A stretch of DNA of 6,005 nt from Candidatus Nomurabacteria bacterium (lineage in GTDB: Bacteria > Patescibacteriota > Minisyncoccia > Phycocordibacterales > UBA1006), in assembly GCA_029882015.1 (NCBI GenBank), contig JAOULM010000034.1:1-6005 (forward strand), written 5' to 3'. Position numbers and translations under genes: made by a program. Shown piece by piece: positions 1 through 5,791 of this stretch (position 1 is the stretch's first letter; each line of letters begins with the position of its first letter). Below the pieces are notes generated by a model that had not been told where the DNA came from, searched no databases, and saw only the letters and a list, made by a program, of their open reading frames with translations.

Positions 1-123
1 AAAAAAATATTAAAATTAGATATATTAAAGAAATTAGATCTACAAAAGATTGATGGTGCCCACAGGCCAGCCAGCTTGTACACATTCAAACAACCAAAAG
101 TACAAAATATTGACATATTATAG
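1..123 (+). CDS. C-terminal fragment of a probable NrtR-like (Nudix-related) transcriptional regulator
   Basis: Frame 1 is open from the window edge to a TAG at 121-123, giving 40 residues that begin KKILKLDILKKLD and contain HRPASLYTFK. A short basic helix, then a wing-like strand with the pattern (H/R)RPAxLYxF, is how I remember the C-terminal winged helix of NrtR and related Nudix-fold regulators. NrtR senses ADP-ribose or NAD-related metabolites through an inactive Nudix domain and represses NAD genes. The context supports this strongly: the next genes are NAD salvage genes and a palindrome of operator type lies between them. The Nudix-like domain that would prove the assignment is outside the window. 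A 40-codon open frame could arise by chance in AT-rich DNA, but the other two forward frames close by base 51. Alternatives are another winged-helix regulator or a chance frame. Confidence 0.5.
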   Translation, partial: KKILKLDILKKLDLQKIDGAHRPASLYTFKQPKVQNIDIL

Positions 124-142
124 TTTTTGTTGTCTAGTTCAT

Positions 143-218
143 ATAGGCCTTTACTTTTGTTTTTAGTTAGTGTAAGATGTACACAAACACTAAACAAGTC
201 TGAAGGCTATTATTTTTT
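143..218 (+). terminator. Possible intrinsic terminator of the upstream regulator gene
   Basis: An imperfect long hairpin lies 20 bases after the stop at 123. The outer stem is ATAG(g)CCTT at 143-151 against AAGGCTAT at 203-210, and the inner stem is TTAGTGT at 167-173 against ACACTAA at 187-193, with partial pairing between. It is followed by a run of six T at 213-218. The stem is AT-rich and has bulges, so termination may be weak. The same bases contain the putative operator, so part of the symmetry may exist for protein binding rather than RNA folding. Confidence 0.35.
167..187. promoter_or_regulatory. Candidate NrtR operator (21-bp palindrome)
   Basis: Half-sites TTAGTGTA (167-174) and TACACAAA (180-187) are inverted repeats matching at 7 of 8 positions, separated by AGATG. 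The core reads GT-N7-AC (172-182), which I recall as the shared core of the roughly 21-bp operators described for NrtR. It lies between a putative nrtR-like gene and the nadM-nadV pair, which is where such an operator is expected. It would cover the -35 region of the TATTAT box at 208-213. The palindrome is seen directly; the assignment to NrtR is inference. Confidence 0.45.
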
Positions 219-236
219 AACTTTAGTTATTTTAAT
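208..236 (+). promoter_or_regulatory. Candidate -10 boxes for the NAD salvage operon
   Basis: Two AT-rich hexamers resemble the sigma-70 type -10 box: TATTAT at 208-213 and TTTAAT at 231-236, each 5 of 6 to TATAAT. Neither has a good TTGACA at the right distance. A perfect TTGACA does occur at 110-115 with a weak TCTAGT 17 bases later (133-138), but it overlaps the end of the upstream frame. Use of the 231-236 box would start RNA near 243, just before the structured leader. The choice among them cannot be settled by eye. Confidence 0.3.
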
Positions 237-254
237 AGTTACACCATCTTGATT

Positions 255-317
255 CAGCTTCTCCCCTGTTGAGGCATAGGGCAGAAGCTGGCTCAAGAGA
301 GTCAGACCGAAAGGTTC
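255..317 (+). ncRNA. Structured 5' leader RNA with possible pseudoknot upstream of nadM
   Basis: An eight-pair stem CAGCTTCT/AGAAGCTG (255-262 with 283-290) continues, after one C-C mismatch, into CCCT/AGGG (264-267 with 278-281) and a ten-base loop. Loop bases TTGAG (269-273) are complementary to CTCAA (292-296) just 3' of the stem, which would form an H-type pseudoknot. CTCAA also overlaps an alternative hairpin, TGGCTC/GAGTCA (289-294 with 299-304, loop AAGA), so the two folds compete. A small hairpin GACC-GAAA-GGTT with a GNRA loop follows at 305-316. The leader ends about 25 bases before the nadM start and there is no T-run, so it is not a simple terminator. It matches no riboswitch class I can recall with confidence. 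A cis-regulatory role is inference. Confidence 0.45.
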
Positions 318-341
318 CTTGTAAACTTAAAAACAATAATC

Positions 342-1265
342 ATGAAAACAGGTATTAATTTAGGTGTAATCGTGGGCAGGTTCCAGGTACATCAACTACA
401 CGCAGGACATCGTCATCTTATTGATTATGTTCAAAGAAACCGCAGTAAAACTATGGTTTTGGTTGGCTCAACATTGGGCTTACCCAGCCAAAGAGACCCG
501 CTGGATTTTGAAACACGTAAAAGAATGATTCTAGAAGAATATCCAAATGCAATTGTTGCCGAGATATTTGATAAACCCAGAAACGAAGATTGGTCACGGC
601 AAGTAGATAATATAATAGATGAATCATGTAATGGTGCAAAATCTATCACGCTGTTTGGATCTAGAGATAGTTTCATTGGGGCATATAGCGGCAAACACAT
701 TGTTCGGGCCATTCCCCATGTTCCATCAGCAAGCGGAACAAAAATTCGTGCTGATATCAAACCAGATTTCAGCAAAGATGAAGAATCTTTTCGGATGGGA
801 ATGATACATGCGCAGAACACTCGGTTGGCGATATCCTATCAAACTATTGATGTCATTATTGTAAACGACAACAAAGAGGTGTTGCTCGGACAAAAAAACA
901 TCGATGGAGATAAATATCGTTTTGTTGGTGGATTCGTTGAGCCAAAACACACATCACTAGAAAATACAGTTCAGTGTGAACTAAATGAAGAGGTTCCAGG
1001 AATCGAAACAGATTTACATCCGGTATATATTGGATCAGCACGAATTAACGATCGTCGTTATCGTGATGCTGATGACGGTATTCTGACATCTTTGTTTGTG
1101 ACTAAATACATTTTTGGCACAGCAGCAGCTGGTGACGATTTGGATAATGTTGCATGGATTCCTATTGATCAGGTTCGGAATAATTTATTAACCGAACACA
1201 GATTAGTCTGGGACACGTTCCAGGAAAAAATTGAAGAAACATTTTCTCATTACGCTAAATATTAA
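342..1265 (+). CDS. nadM: Bifunctional NadM-type nicotinamide-nucleotide adenylyltransferase / Nudix hydrolase-like protein
   Basis: This 307-residue cytoplasmic protein should join NMN and ATP to give NAD+ and pyrophosphate, the last step of nicotinamide salvage. The N-terminal nucleotidyltransferase domain (about 5-160) has GRFQ at 12-15, the HxGH motif as HAGH at 20-23, and SGTKIR at 131-136 as the second nucleotide-binding motif. The C-terminal Nudix domain (about 166-300) in this family usually hydrolyses ADP-ribose. Here the Nudix box starts GGFVEP at 196-201 and keeps the metal-binding pattern ELNEE (213-217), but it has Cys212 where the conserved Arg is expected, one extra residue between the glycine and that Glu, and an extra proline before Gly220. 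Hydrolase activity is therefore doubtful. The layout is that of Synechocystis slr0787, Francisella NadM and vibriophage NatV. The start is chosen because GVIVGRFQ must sit near the N-terminus; no Shine-Dalgarno sequence is present. It ends in tandem TAA TAA and is followed after 5 bases by nadV. Confidence 0.93.
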   Translation: MKTGINLGVIVGRFQVHQLHAGHRHLIDYVQRNRSKTMVLVGSTLGLPSQRDPLDFETRKRMILEEYPNAIVAEIFDKPRNEDWSRQVDNIIDESCNGAKSITLFGSRDSFIGAYSGKHIVRAIPHVPSASGTKIRADIKPDFSKDEESFRMGMIHAQNTRLAISYQTIDVIIVNDNKEVLLGQKNIDGDKYRFVGGFVEPKHTSLENTVQCELNEEVPGIETDLHPVYIGSARINDRRYRDADDGILTSLFVTKYIFGTAAAGDDLDNVAWIPIDQVRNNLLTEHRLVWDTFQEKIEETFSHYAKY

Positions 1266-1270
1266 TAATC

Positions 1271-2689
1271 ATGAAAAAACCAGAATTACATAACGAGCTT
1301 TTTGGAAACAATATATTGCTCACCGATAGTTACAAGGTAACTCATTGGAAACAGCTTCCTCCGGGAACAACTAATTTATATTCATTTTTTGAAAGTCGCG
1401 GGGGGAGATTTCCATCGACTGTATTTTATGGATTGCAGTATTACCTACAAATGTATTTGGTGGGACAAGTTGTAACAAAAGAAAAAATTGCAGAAGCAAA
1501 AGAATTCTTTAAATTACATTTTGAAACAGATGAACATTTTAACGAAGCTGGGTGGAATTATATATTAGAAAAATATGATGGACATCTACCGGTTAAAATT
1601 TGCGCTGTACCCGAAGGCATGGACGTGCCAACACACAATGTTTTGATGACGGCAGAGATATTAGATGACGAGGCTGGCTGGCTAATAAGCTGGTTAACCA
1701 ATTATCTGGAAACAGTATTATCAATGATGTGGTATCCGATTACGGTTGCTACGCAGAGCCGTGAGATGAAGAAGATCATCAAGCAAAACCTAGAGAAAAC
1801 AGGTGATCCAGAGCTTCTTCCGTTCAAATTACACGACTTTGGATTCCGCGGTAGCACCTCTGTTGAGTCTTCTGCAGTGGGCGGATCAGCACATTTGGTA
1901 AATTTCCAGGGGACGGATACATTATCAGCCATCATGTTAGCTAGAAAAATCTATAACGAACCGATGGCTGGATTTTCTGTGCCGGCGGCTGAACATAGCA
2001 CTATTACTTCTTGGGAAAGAAAAGGTGAATTAAAAGCATATGAAAATATGTTGAAACAATTCCCCAGCGGCACAGTTGCTATCGTAATAGATAGTTATGA
2101 TGTGTACAAAGCTTGCCGAGATTTATTAGGTAAAGAATTGAAAAGCGAGGTATTGGAGCGGGATGGCGTATTAGTATTACGTCCAGACAGCGGAGATCCA
2201 GTAGAAGTATTGCTGAAATTGTTTGCAATAGCCGGAGATGCTTTTGGTTACTACACAAACGACAAAGGCTACAAAGTTTTGAACGATAAGGTTCGTATTT
2301 TGCAAGGTGATGGTATTGATTACGAGATGATCATAAAAATTTACAACGCATTGGAAGAAAACTTGTGGTCTGGCGACAATATTACTTTTGGTTCTGGTGG
2401 AGGTTTACTGCAAAAAAACCTTGATCGCGATACACAGAAATTTGCATTTAAATGTGCGGCCATCAAAGTGAATAATGTTTGGATAGATGTCATGAAAGAT
2501 CCTATCACTGACCCAGGTAAAAAATCAAAAGCTGGGCGAATGAAATTGATTCACGAGAATGGAACACTTAAAACAGTTCGCGAAGAAGAATCAGATTTAC
2601 CAAATATTTTGGTTCCTGTATTCGAGAATGGTCATATTGTAAAAGAATATACTTTTACAGAAATACGAGAGCGAGCGGAATTAAAATAA
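1271..2689 (+). CDS. nadV: Nicotinamide phosphoribosyltransferase (NAMPT/NadV)
   Basis: This 472-residue cytoplasmic enzyme makes NMN from nicotinamide and PRPP, feeding the adenylyltransferase encoded just upstream. It aligns by eye over its whole length with human NAMPT (491 residues). Residues matching the human active site are visible: Tyr21 in TDSYKVTH, Phe190 and Arg193 in HDFGFRG, Asp216 in FQGTDT, the catalytic His242 in AEHSTIT, Arg304 in RPDSG, GDGID at 346-350, and FGSGGGLLQK at 373-382. Its length is normal for bacterial NadV and all key residues are present, so it should be active. The main difference from the human protein is a shorter stretch after ESRGG (41-45). It starts 5 bases after the nadM stop with no Shine-Dalgarno sequence; the bases around its start repeat those around the nadM start. 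Co-transcription and probably translational coupling are expected. A strong terminator follows at once. Confidence 0.96.
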   Translation: MKKPELHNELFGNNILLTDSYKVTHWKQLPPGTTNLYSFFESRGGRFPSTVFYGLQYYLQMYLVGQVVTKEKIAEAKEFFKLHFETDEHFNEAGWNYILEKYDGHLPVKICAVPEGMDVPTHNVLMTAEILDDEAGWLISWLTNYLETVLSMMWYPITVATQSREMKKIIKQNLEKTGDPELLPFKLHDFGFRGSTSVESSAVGGSAHLVNFQGTDTLSAIMLARKIYNEPMAGFSVPAAEHSTITSWERKGELKAYENMLKQFPSGTVAIVIDSYDVYKACRDLLGKELKSEVLERDGVLVLRPDSGDPVEVLLKLFAIAGDAFGYYTNDKGYKVLNDKVRILQGDGIDYEMIIKIYNALEENLWSGDNITFGSGGGLLQKNLDRDTQKFAFKCAAIKVNNVWIDVMKDPITDPGKKSKAGRMKLIHENGTLKTVREEESDLPNILVPVFENGHIVKEYTFTEIRERAELK

Positions 2690-2701
2690 GGCTATAAAGC
2701 C

Positions 2702-2732
2702 AAAGAGCGGAACATTTGTTTCGCTCTTTTTT
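2702..2732 (+). terminator. Intrinsic terminator of the nadM-nadV operon
   Basis: A 12-pair stem, AAAGAGCGGAAC (2702-2713) with GTTTCGCTCTTT (2718-2729), has one G-T pair and an ATTT loop. It is followed directly by TTT and a T-rich tract to about 2745. It lies 12 bases after the nadV stop. Confidence 0.9.
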
Positions 2733-2736
2733 ATTT

Positions 2737-2830
2737 ATTTTTTTTAACTAACAATAAGGAGTCTATCGACTATATTGTTTTTATCCAGGGAAATAATGAG
2801 CGATAGCGAATATATTTCATCCGGTACTTA
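2737..2830. other. Gene-free spacer between the nadV terminator and the minus-strand unit
   Basis: I find no convincing gene here. The only structure is a weak inverted repeat, CTATCG at 2763-2768 with CGATAG at 2801-2806. AAGGAG at 2756-2761 looks like a ribosome binding site, but no credible coding frame follows it. Confidence 0.5.
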
Positions 2831-2831
2831 C

Positions 2832-2861
2832 AAAAACCCCGGCGCCGCAGGCGCCGGGGTT
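2832..2861 (-). terminator. GC-rich intrinsic terminator of the minus-strand mini-gene
   Basis: A perfect 12-pair stem, AACCCCGGCGCC (2835-2846) with GGCGCCGGGGTT (2850-2861), has a three-base loop. On the minus strand the stem runs into TTTTT (complement of 2832-2836). On the plus strand it is followed only by CATTGTTTACC, so the orientation is minus. It is far more GC-rich than its surroundings and lies 27 bases past the stop of the 21-codon frame at 2889-2954. Confidence 0.75.
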
Positions 2862-2888
2862 CATTGTTTACCTAAAAACCAAGCATCC

Positions 2889-2954
2889 CTATTTAGGCTT
2901 CTTTTCTTTTTTAGGTTTTTTTACTTCTTTTCTTTTATTTTGTCCTTTTGCCAT
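2889..2954 (-). CDS. Lysine-rich 21-residue mini-protein
   Basis: Read on the minus strand from ATG (2954-2952) to TAG (2891-2889), this frame encodes 21 residues starting MAKGQNKRKE and ending KKEKKPK. More than half are Lys or Arg, with no hydrophobic core, so it is likely disordered and may bind RNA, ribosomes or DNA. MAKGQ- or MSKG-initiated, KKPKK-rich short proteins are something I remember from many bacterial genomes; I cannot verify this here. Support for a real gene is positional: an extended -10 box sits just before the ATG and a strong minus-strand terminator lies just after the stop, so a transcript of about 125 bases holds little besides this frame. It diverges from the PBP gene. 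The alternative is a small RNA with a chance frame. Confidence 0.55.
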   Translation of the reverse strand: MAKGQNKRKEVKKPKKEKKPK

Positions 2955-2962
2955 ATGTTTTT

Positions 2963-2971
2963 ATTTTAACA
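2963..2971 (-). promoter_or_regulatory. Extended -10 promoter for the minus-strand mini-gene
   Basis: On the minus strand the bases read TGTTAAAAT: a TG-N extension followed by TAAAAT, 5 of 6 to TATAAT. Transcription starting about seven bases on would begin at roughly 2956, two bases before the ATG, giving a leaderless or nearly leaderless mRNA. No good -35 box is seen 17 bases upstream, which an extended -10 can tolerate. Confidence 0.5.
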
Positions 2972-3004
2972 TAGAAAATAATGTGTGGTTTTTTCTGCAA
3001 TCCA

Positions 3005-3034
3005 CTGACGAGAAAAGATAGCTTGTAATATACT
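3005..3034 (+). promoter_or_regulatory. Candidate promoter for the PBP gene
   Basis: CTGACG at 3005-3010 (4 of 6 to TTGACA) lies 18 bases before TATACT at 3029-3034 (5 of 6 to TATAAT). Transcription would start near 3041, leaving a leader of about 64 bases. That leader ends in a pyrimidine-rich tract (3081-3102) directly before the start codon, with no Shine-Dalgarno sequence. Confidence 0.45.
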
Positions 3035-3104
3035 GGGTTCATATCAGTCTTAATAGTTAGAACAGACAAAATTCCGTGCGCTTTTTTTCTGTCTTTTATT
3101 TTAT

Positions 3105-5645
3105 ATGTCATCTCATAAAAAATCTCACCCAAAAAAGAAACATTCTGCGCACAGACATGCGCCCCGCCACAAAAAACCTCTTTCTCGATTTCAAACATTG
3201 ATGATGGTTGTTTTTAGTGGTTTTTTTGTGATTTCTGGTTTTGTTATTTTATGGGCTGCAAACCTAAAACTACCTGATTTCAATAATTTTGATGACCGCA
3301 AAGTCGTCCAATCTACCAAAATCTTTGATCGCACAGGTGAAGTCATCTTGTTTGATGCCAACAAAAACATAAAGCGTACTTTGGTTGATGGTGGTGATAT
3401 TTCCCCTCTTGTAAAAAATGCTGTTGTTGCTATCGAGGATGACACGTTCTATCAACACAATGGAATCGAGATCCGCAGTATTTTGCGCGCAATCAAGGCT
3501 AACCTGAGCCCCGGCGGTCCAACTCAGGGTGGATCAACCATTACCCAACAGGTAATAAAAAACACTGTCTTGACCCAAGAAAAAAAGATTTCACGAAAAA
3601 TAAAAGAATGGGTTTTGGCGTTAAAACTAGAGCAAGTAAAAGACAAAGATGAAATATTGTCCTTGTATTTAAACGAAATCCCCTATGGTGGACGTATTTA
3701 TGGTGTCCAAGAAGCCAGCCAGCAGTTTTTCCAAAAAGATCCACACGAAGTAACCTTGGCGCAAGCAGCTTATCTGGCGGCAATCCCAAACGCTCCGACA
3801 TATTACTCGCCTTATGGAAATAATCTAGAGGAATTGGAAAATCGCAAAAACTTGGTCTTGCGTTTGATGCGAGATATGCAGTTTATTACGAGCGAAGAAT
3901 ATAACGACGCAAAAGACGAAGATGTCGTGTTCGAGCCACGAGCCGACGTTTCATCCAAAGCTCTGCATTTTGTGCAGTACATTCTAGAAGACCTGGAAAA
4001 AACCTACGGAACTGACATGGTAGAAAATGGCGGATTGCGTGTTTATACGACGCTGGATTGGAAGCTTCAAGAAAAAGCAGAATCAATAGTCAATACGCGA
4101 GCGCTAGCAAACGACGAAGCTTATGGTGCATCCAACAGCGCCTTGGTTGCTATTGACCCACGCAATGGCGAGATTCTAACTATGGTTGGCTCTCGTGACT
4201 ATTTTGACAAAGAAATCGACGGTAACTTCAACGTAGCGTTGGCGCACCGACAACCCGGTTCATCATTCAAGCCCTTTGCCTATGCAACCGCGTTCAAACG
4301 TGGATACACTAGCGAAACCGTTGTTTTTGACACGCATACACAATTCAACCCTAGCTGTGATGCTTTTAAATTAAACAACAACAACGATTGTTATGCTCCG
4401 CAAAACTATGACGGACGGTTCGATGGCCCAATAACATTGCGACGTGCGCTGGGTTCATCACGAAACATTCCTTCTGTTAAATTATTATATTTGGCTGGTA
4501 TTCAAAATGTTATTCGCACAGCCGAGGATATGGGAATCACAGGTCTGTCTGATGCAAACCAATACGGTCTAACACTGGTACTGGGAGGTGGCGAAGTCCG
4601 ATTGTTGGATATGGTTTCAGCATACGGGGTATTTGCCAACGATGGCATCCGAGTCCCCCACACGGGAATCCTGCGAGTCGAGAGCGCCCAAGGAGAAACC
4701 CTGAGTGAATACACACCAAACGGATTCCGTGCCTTGGATCAACATGCTACGCGTGTATTAAATGATGTCTTGTCGGACAACAACGCCCGATTGCGATTAT
4801 TCAGCAGTGTAAACAATACACTATATTTCCCAAACCAAGACGTCGCTGGTAAAACAGGAACAACAAACGACAACCGAGATGCGTGGATGGTTGGTTACAC
4901 ACCAAACCTGGCAGTTGGTGTTTGGTCTGGTAATAATGACAACAGCCCAATGAAAGCTGGGTCATCAATTTCGGCACGAACGTGGCGAGAATTTATGAAT
5001 GCGGCTTTGCCAACCAGACAAAAAGATTCTTTTGTGGAACCCAACGAAGACTTGGATAGCAAAAAACCAATCTTGCGAGGTATCTGGAAAGGAAACGAAA
5101 CAATATCTATTGATACAATATCTGGCGGTATTGCAACAGAACTAACTCCGTCTGAAACTCGCGGAGACTTGGTAATAACAAACCCACACAGCACATTGTT
5201 CTGGGTTGATAAAAATAACCCAAACGGAGCTGTCCCAAATAATCCAGAACGTGATAGTCAATTTGAAAACTGGGAATTATCTGTCCAATCATGGCTTGGT
5301 GAACACCCAGTCTCCCCTATTATCACAACAAATGATATTCCAAACTTTACAGATAATATTCATACAGAGAATAATCAACCAGTTGTATCATTGGGTGTAT
5401 TTCCAAACATAGTATCGCAAAGCCAACAAATAACACTGCGACCTGCTATTCAATCTAATTATGGAATCCAGAAAATTGACTATTTCATAAATAATCAATT
5501 TGTTGGTAGCTCGTCTCTGTCTCCGTTTTCCTACACCATAGTTCCAGGTGATGTAATTGGTTCTGGGACAGGAACATTACGAGTGGTAGCAACAGATGTG
5601 GTATATAACCGAGGTACATTTGAAACTTTGATAAAAGTACAGTAA
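3105..5645 (+). CDS. Class A penicillin-binding protein (PBP1A-type, glycosyltransferase and transpeptidase) with C-terminal Ig-like domain
   Basis: This 846-residue membrane-anchored enzyme polymerises lipid II and cross-links peptidoglycan outside the membrane. Residues 1-27 form a cytoplasmic His/Lys-rich tail and about 31-52 a single membrane segment. The GT51 domain has the catalytic Glu111 in EDDTFYQH, GGSTITQQV at 142-150, RKIKEW at 164-169, and LYLNEIPYGG at 187-196. The transpeptidase domain has SSFK at 386-389 (nucleophile Ser386), SRN at 452-454 and KTGT at 583-586. All catalytic motifs are intact. Cys418 and Cys429, the only cysteines, lie close together in the exported domain and may form a disulfide. 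Residues about 760-846 look like an Ig-like fold (IDYFINNQFVGSS, VVATDVVYN), possibly a wall- or partner-binding module. The start is chosen because it gives a normal N-in anchor; no Shine-Dalgarno sequence is seen. A membrane mini-protein follows 10 bases downstream. Confidence 0.95.
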   Translation: MSSHKKSHPKKKHSAHRHAPRHKKPLSRFQTLMMVVFSGFFVISGFVILWAANLKLPDFNNFDDRKVVQSTKIFDRTGEVILFDANKNIKRTLVDGGDISPLVKNAVVAIEDDTFYQHNGIEIRSILRAIKANLSPGGPTQGGSTITQQVIKNTVLTQEKKISRKIKEWVLALKLEQVKDKDEILSLYLNEIPYGGRIYGVQEASQQFFQKDPHEVTLAQAAYLAAIPNAPTYYSPYGNNLEELENRKNLVLRLMRDMQFITSEEYNDAKDEDVVFEPRADVSSKALHFVQYILEDLEKTYGTDMVENGGLRVYTTLDWKLQEKAESIVNTRALANDEAYGASNSALVAIDPRNGEILTMVGSRDYFDKEIDGNFNVALAHRQPGSSFKPFAYATAFKRGYTSETVVFDTHTQFNPSCDAFKLNNNNDCYAPQNYDGRFDGPITLRRALGSSRNIPSVKLLYLAGIQNVIRTAEDMGITGLSDANQYGLTLVLGGGEVRLLDMVSAYGVFANDGIRVPHTGILRVESAQGETLSEYTPNGFRALDQHATRVLNDVLSDNNARLRLFSSVNNTLYFPNQDVAGKTGTTNDNRDAWMVGYTPNLAVGVWSGNNDNSPMKAGSSISARTWREFMNAALPTRQKDSFVEPNEDLDSKKPILRGIWKGNETISIDTISGGIATELTPSETRGDLVITNPHSTLFWVDKNNPNGAVPNNPERDSQFENWELSVQSWLGEHPVSPIITTNDIPNFTDNIHTENNQPVVSLGVFPNIVSQSQQITLRPAIQSNYGIQKIDYFINNQFVGSSSLSPFSYTIVPGDVIGSGTGTLRVVATDVVYNRGTFETLIKVQ

Positions 5646-5655
5646 TATAATTACC

Positions 5656-5775
5656 ATGTTAAAAGTATTAAAATTCATATTATTTATTCCACTATCTATT
5701 ATTGTTCTTCCGTGTTTATTGATCACATGGGCACTATATGAACCATGGAATAAATTATGGGAGGAATTGTTTTAA
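5656..5775 (+). CDS. 39-residue single-pass membrane mini-protein
   Basis: ATG at 5656 opens 39 codons ending in TAA, 10 bases after the PBP stop and 16 bases before the terminator hairpin, so it fills the rest of the transcript. The protein starts MLKVLKFILFIPLS, has one hydrophobic stretch (about residues 7-27), and ends in a Trp- and Glu-rich amphipathic tail (YEPWNKLWEELF). Two Lys at the N-terminus and acidic residues at the C-terminus suggest the N-terminus stays in the cytoplasm. I do not recognise the family. The position suggests a role with the PBP or the envelope, but that is only inference. There is no Shine-Dalgarno sequence; translation could be coupled to the PBP gene. Chance is possible at this length, but the membrane-protein composition and exact fit to the operon argue for a gene. 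Confidence 0.6.
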   Translation: MLKVLKFILFIPLSIIVLPCLLITWALYEPWNKLWEELF

Positions 5776-5791
5776 AAGAAAAACAGAATCA

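Noticed and set aside
53..166. 37-codon plus-strand frame starting at ATG 53
   Set aside because: Its product has no recognisable features and it overlaps the frame ending at 123, which resembles a known regulator C-terminus.
143..341. tRNA, known riboswitch or CRISPR repeats in the upstream gap
   Set aside because: No cloverleaf, no direct repeats, and no match to riboswitch consensus sequences I can recall.
431..820. 129-codon minus-strand frame inside nadM, and similar frames inside nadV and the PBP gene
   Set aside because: These are antisense shadows of clearly recognised genes with no domains of their own.
2871..2922. CCTAAAAA (2871-2878) pairing with TTTTTAGG (2908-2915) followed by seven T, resembling a plus-strand terminator
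   Set aside because: The stem is almost all A-T with a long loop, and the T-run is the complement of Lys codons in the minus-strand mini-gene; the repeat is probably a by-product.
2775..2969. 64-codon plus-strand frame with a TTG start, or an inner ATG at 2796
   Set aside because: It runs through the GC-rich hairpin and ends in a Phe-rich tract that is merely the antisense of the lysine-rich minus-strand mini-gene; no family resemblance.
2935..3198. 87-codon minus-strand frame
   Set aside because: It overlaps the PBP start, the divergent promoters and the better-supported mini-gene in another frame; its composition looks non-coding.
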